From: Chionoecetes opilio
Lineage: Eukaryota > Arthropoda > Malacostraca > Decapoda > Majidae
Reading direction: 5' to 3'
DNA: 64,000 bases
NCBI GenBank assembly: GCA_016584305.1
Contig: JACEEZ010015259.1
Coordinates: 10,001 to 74,000, forward strand
This document shows positions 63,276 to 64,000 of this stretch, piece after piece. Below the pieces are notes generated by a model. It saw nothing but the letters and a program-made list of their open reading frames with translations. It was not told the DNA's origin and searched no databases. The first letter of the stretch is position 1; each line of letters starts with the position of its first letter. A program made the position numbers and the translations under genes.

Positions 63276-64000
63276 GGACGAACTCATAGAAGAACAGGTA
63301 GAATGAGAGCGCCTTCCACCAACACGTACACACATACATACACATCATAGACGAATTCATAGAAGAACAGGTAGAATGAGAGCGCATTACACAAACACAC
63401 ATACATACACAGCATAGACGAACTCATAGAAGAACAGGTAGAATGAGAGCGCCTTCCACCTGCCCCACACACACACATCATAGACGAATTCATAGAAGAA
63501 CAGGTAGAATGAGAGCGCCTTCCACCAACACGTACACACACACATACATCATAGACGAATTCATAGAAGAACAGGTAGAATGAGAGCGCCTTCCACCAAC
63601 ACGTACACACAACACAAAATCATAGACGAATTAATAGAAGAACAGGTAGAATGAGAAGCGCCTTCCACCAACACGTACACACACACACACATCATAGACG
63701 AATTCATAGCAGAACAGGTAGAATGAGGGCACCTTCCACCAATACACATACATACACATCATAGACGAATTCATAGAACAGGTAGAATGAGAGCGCTTTC
63801 CACCAATACACATACATACACATCATAGACGAATTCATAGAAGAACAGGTAGAATGAAAGCGCCTTCCACGAATACACATACACACACATCATAGACGAA
63901 TTCATAGAAGAACAGGTAGAATGAGAGCGCCTTCCACCAACACACACATACACATCCTTCAAGAGCACACTGCGCCTTCCACGCACACACACACACAATG
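63276..64000. repeat. Tandem array of 65-73 bp units
   Basis: Ten units of CATAGACGAATTCATAG / AAGAACAGGTAGAATGAG / AGCGCCTTCCACCAACAC followed by a variable (CA)n/CATACA tract. Unit length varies through the CA tract. The array reaches the window end. Open frames on the minus strand are repeat artefacts (S-T-C-S-S-M-N-S-S-M-M-C). Confidence 0.95.

Overview
The window is eukaryotic, intergenic, repeat-dominated DNA. It most likely comes from an arthropod, probably a decapod crustacean. The reasons are degenerate (CCTAA/TTAGG)n arrays (the arthropod telomere motif), very heavy AT, CT, GT and GA microsatellites, CR1-like and RTE-like LINEs, tRNA-derived SINEs, HARBI1- and hAT-type remnants and several arthropod multi-copy 'uncharacterised' protein families. 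I see no intact cellular gene, no rRNA, no canonical tRNA, no CRISPR and no operons. The order Decapoda is an inference; no host gene anchors it. Almost every protein-like stretch is transposon-derived and broken.

Layout. 1-6.7 kb: one half of a giant palindrome (mirror point about 2929) carrying two inverted copies of a broken transposase-like gene around AT satellites and a foldback element. 7.4-9.9 kb: alternating inverted minisatellite units and degenerate DNA-element copies. 11.1 kb: a tRNA-derived SINE. 12.3-15.4 kb: a three-stop pseudogene of an unnamed invertebrate family between inverted repeats. 15.6-16.9 kb: a possible solo LTR. 18.1-20.1 kb: LINE RT pieces in alternating orientation. 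21.6-22.2 kb: a hAT-type MITE with a perfect 8-bp target duplication. 22.6-31.5 kb: an 8.8-kb foldback-type element with iteron-bearing inverted arms and, inside, a decayed member of a family seen again at 50.4-51.7 kb. 31.7-36.2 kb: a SINE inside a LINE, a hAT C-terminal fragment, a cluster of perfect hairpins and a Pif1-helicase remnant with an intron. 38.1-43.5 kb: a DNA transposon, three LINE fragments in a row and a PIF/Harbinger-type MITE with a TTA duplication. 45.0-48.5 kb: a CR1-like LINE broken off next to a HARBI1-like transposase pseudogene. 48.8-52.7 kb: telomere-like repeats, MITEs, a 138-bp perfect palindrome and a MITE with a TAA duplication. 53.4-56.5 kb: the longest LINE, which has lost its RT catalytic aspartates, then a SINE. 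56.6-61.3 kb: a Myb/SANT-like gene split by a transposon that itself contains a second copy of the same transposon. 63.3-64.0 kb: a tandem array of about 70-bp units that runs off the end.

How the parts relate. The PIF/Harbinger parts (transposase-like gene, Myb-like gene, MITEs with TTA and TAA duplications) are the usual components of that type of system, but lie scattered and broken. A LINE at 41.3-42.4 kb and a SINE at 11.1 kb share a 3' tail, which suggests a LINE/SINE mobilisation partnership. Three copies of a 1.0-1.1 kb element with termini GGG(C/G)(C/G)AGATGCTGAGA all duplicate the trinucleotide CAG, and two of the insertions have their pre-insertion site readable inside this window.

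Caution: several regions (1-6.7, 7.4-8.7, 18.1-20.1 and 23.4-29.4 kb) show frequent small indels and alternating sense/antisense copies. These could be real foldback DNA, but also fold-back long reads and incomplete polishing.
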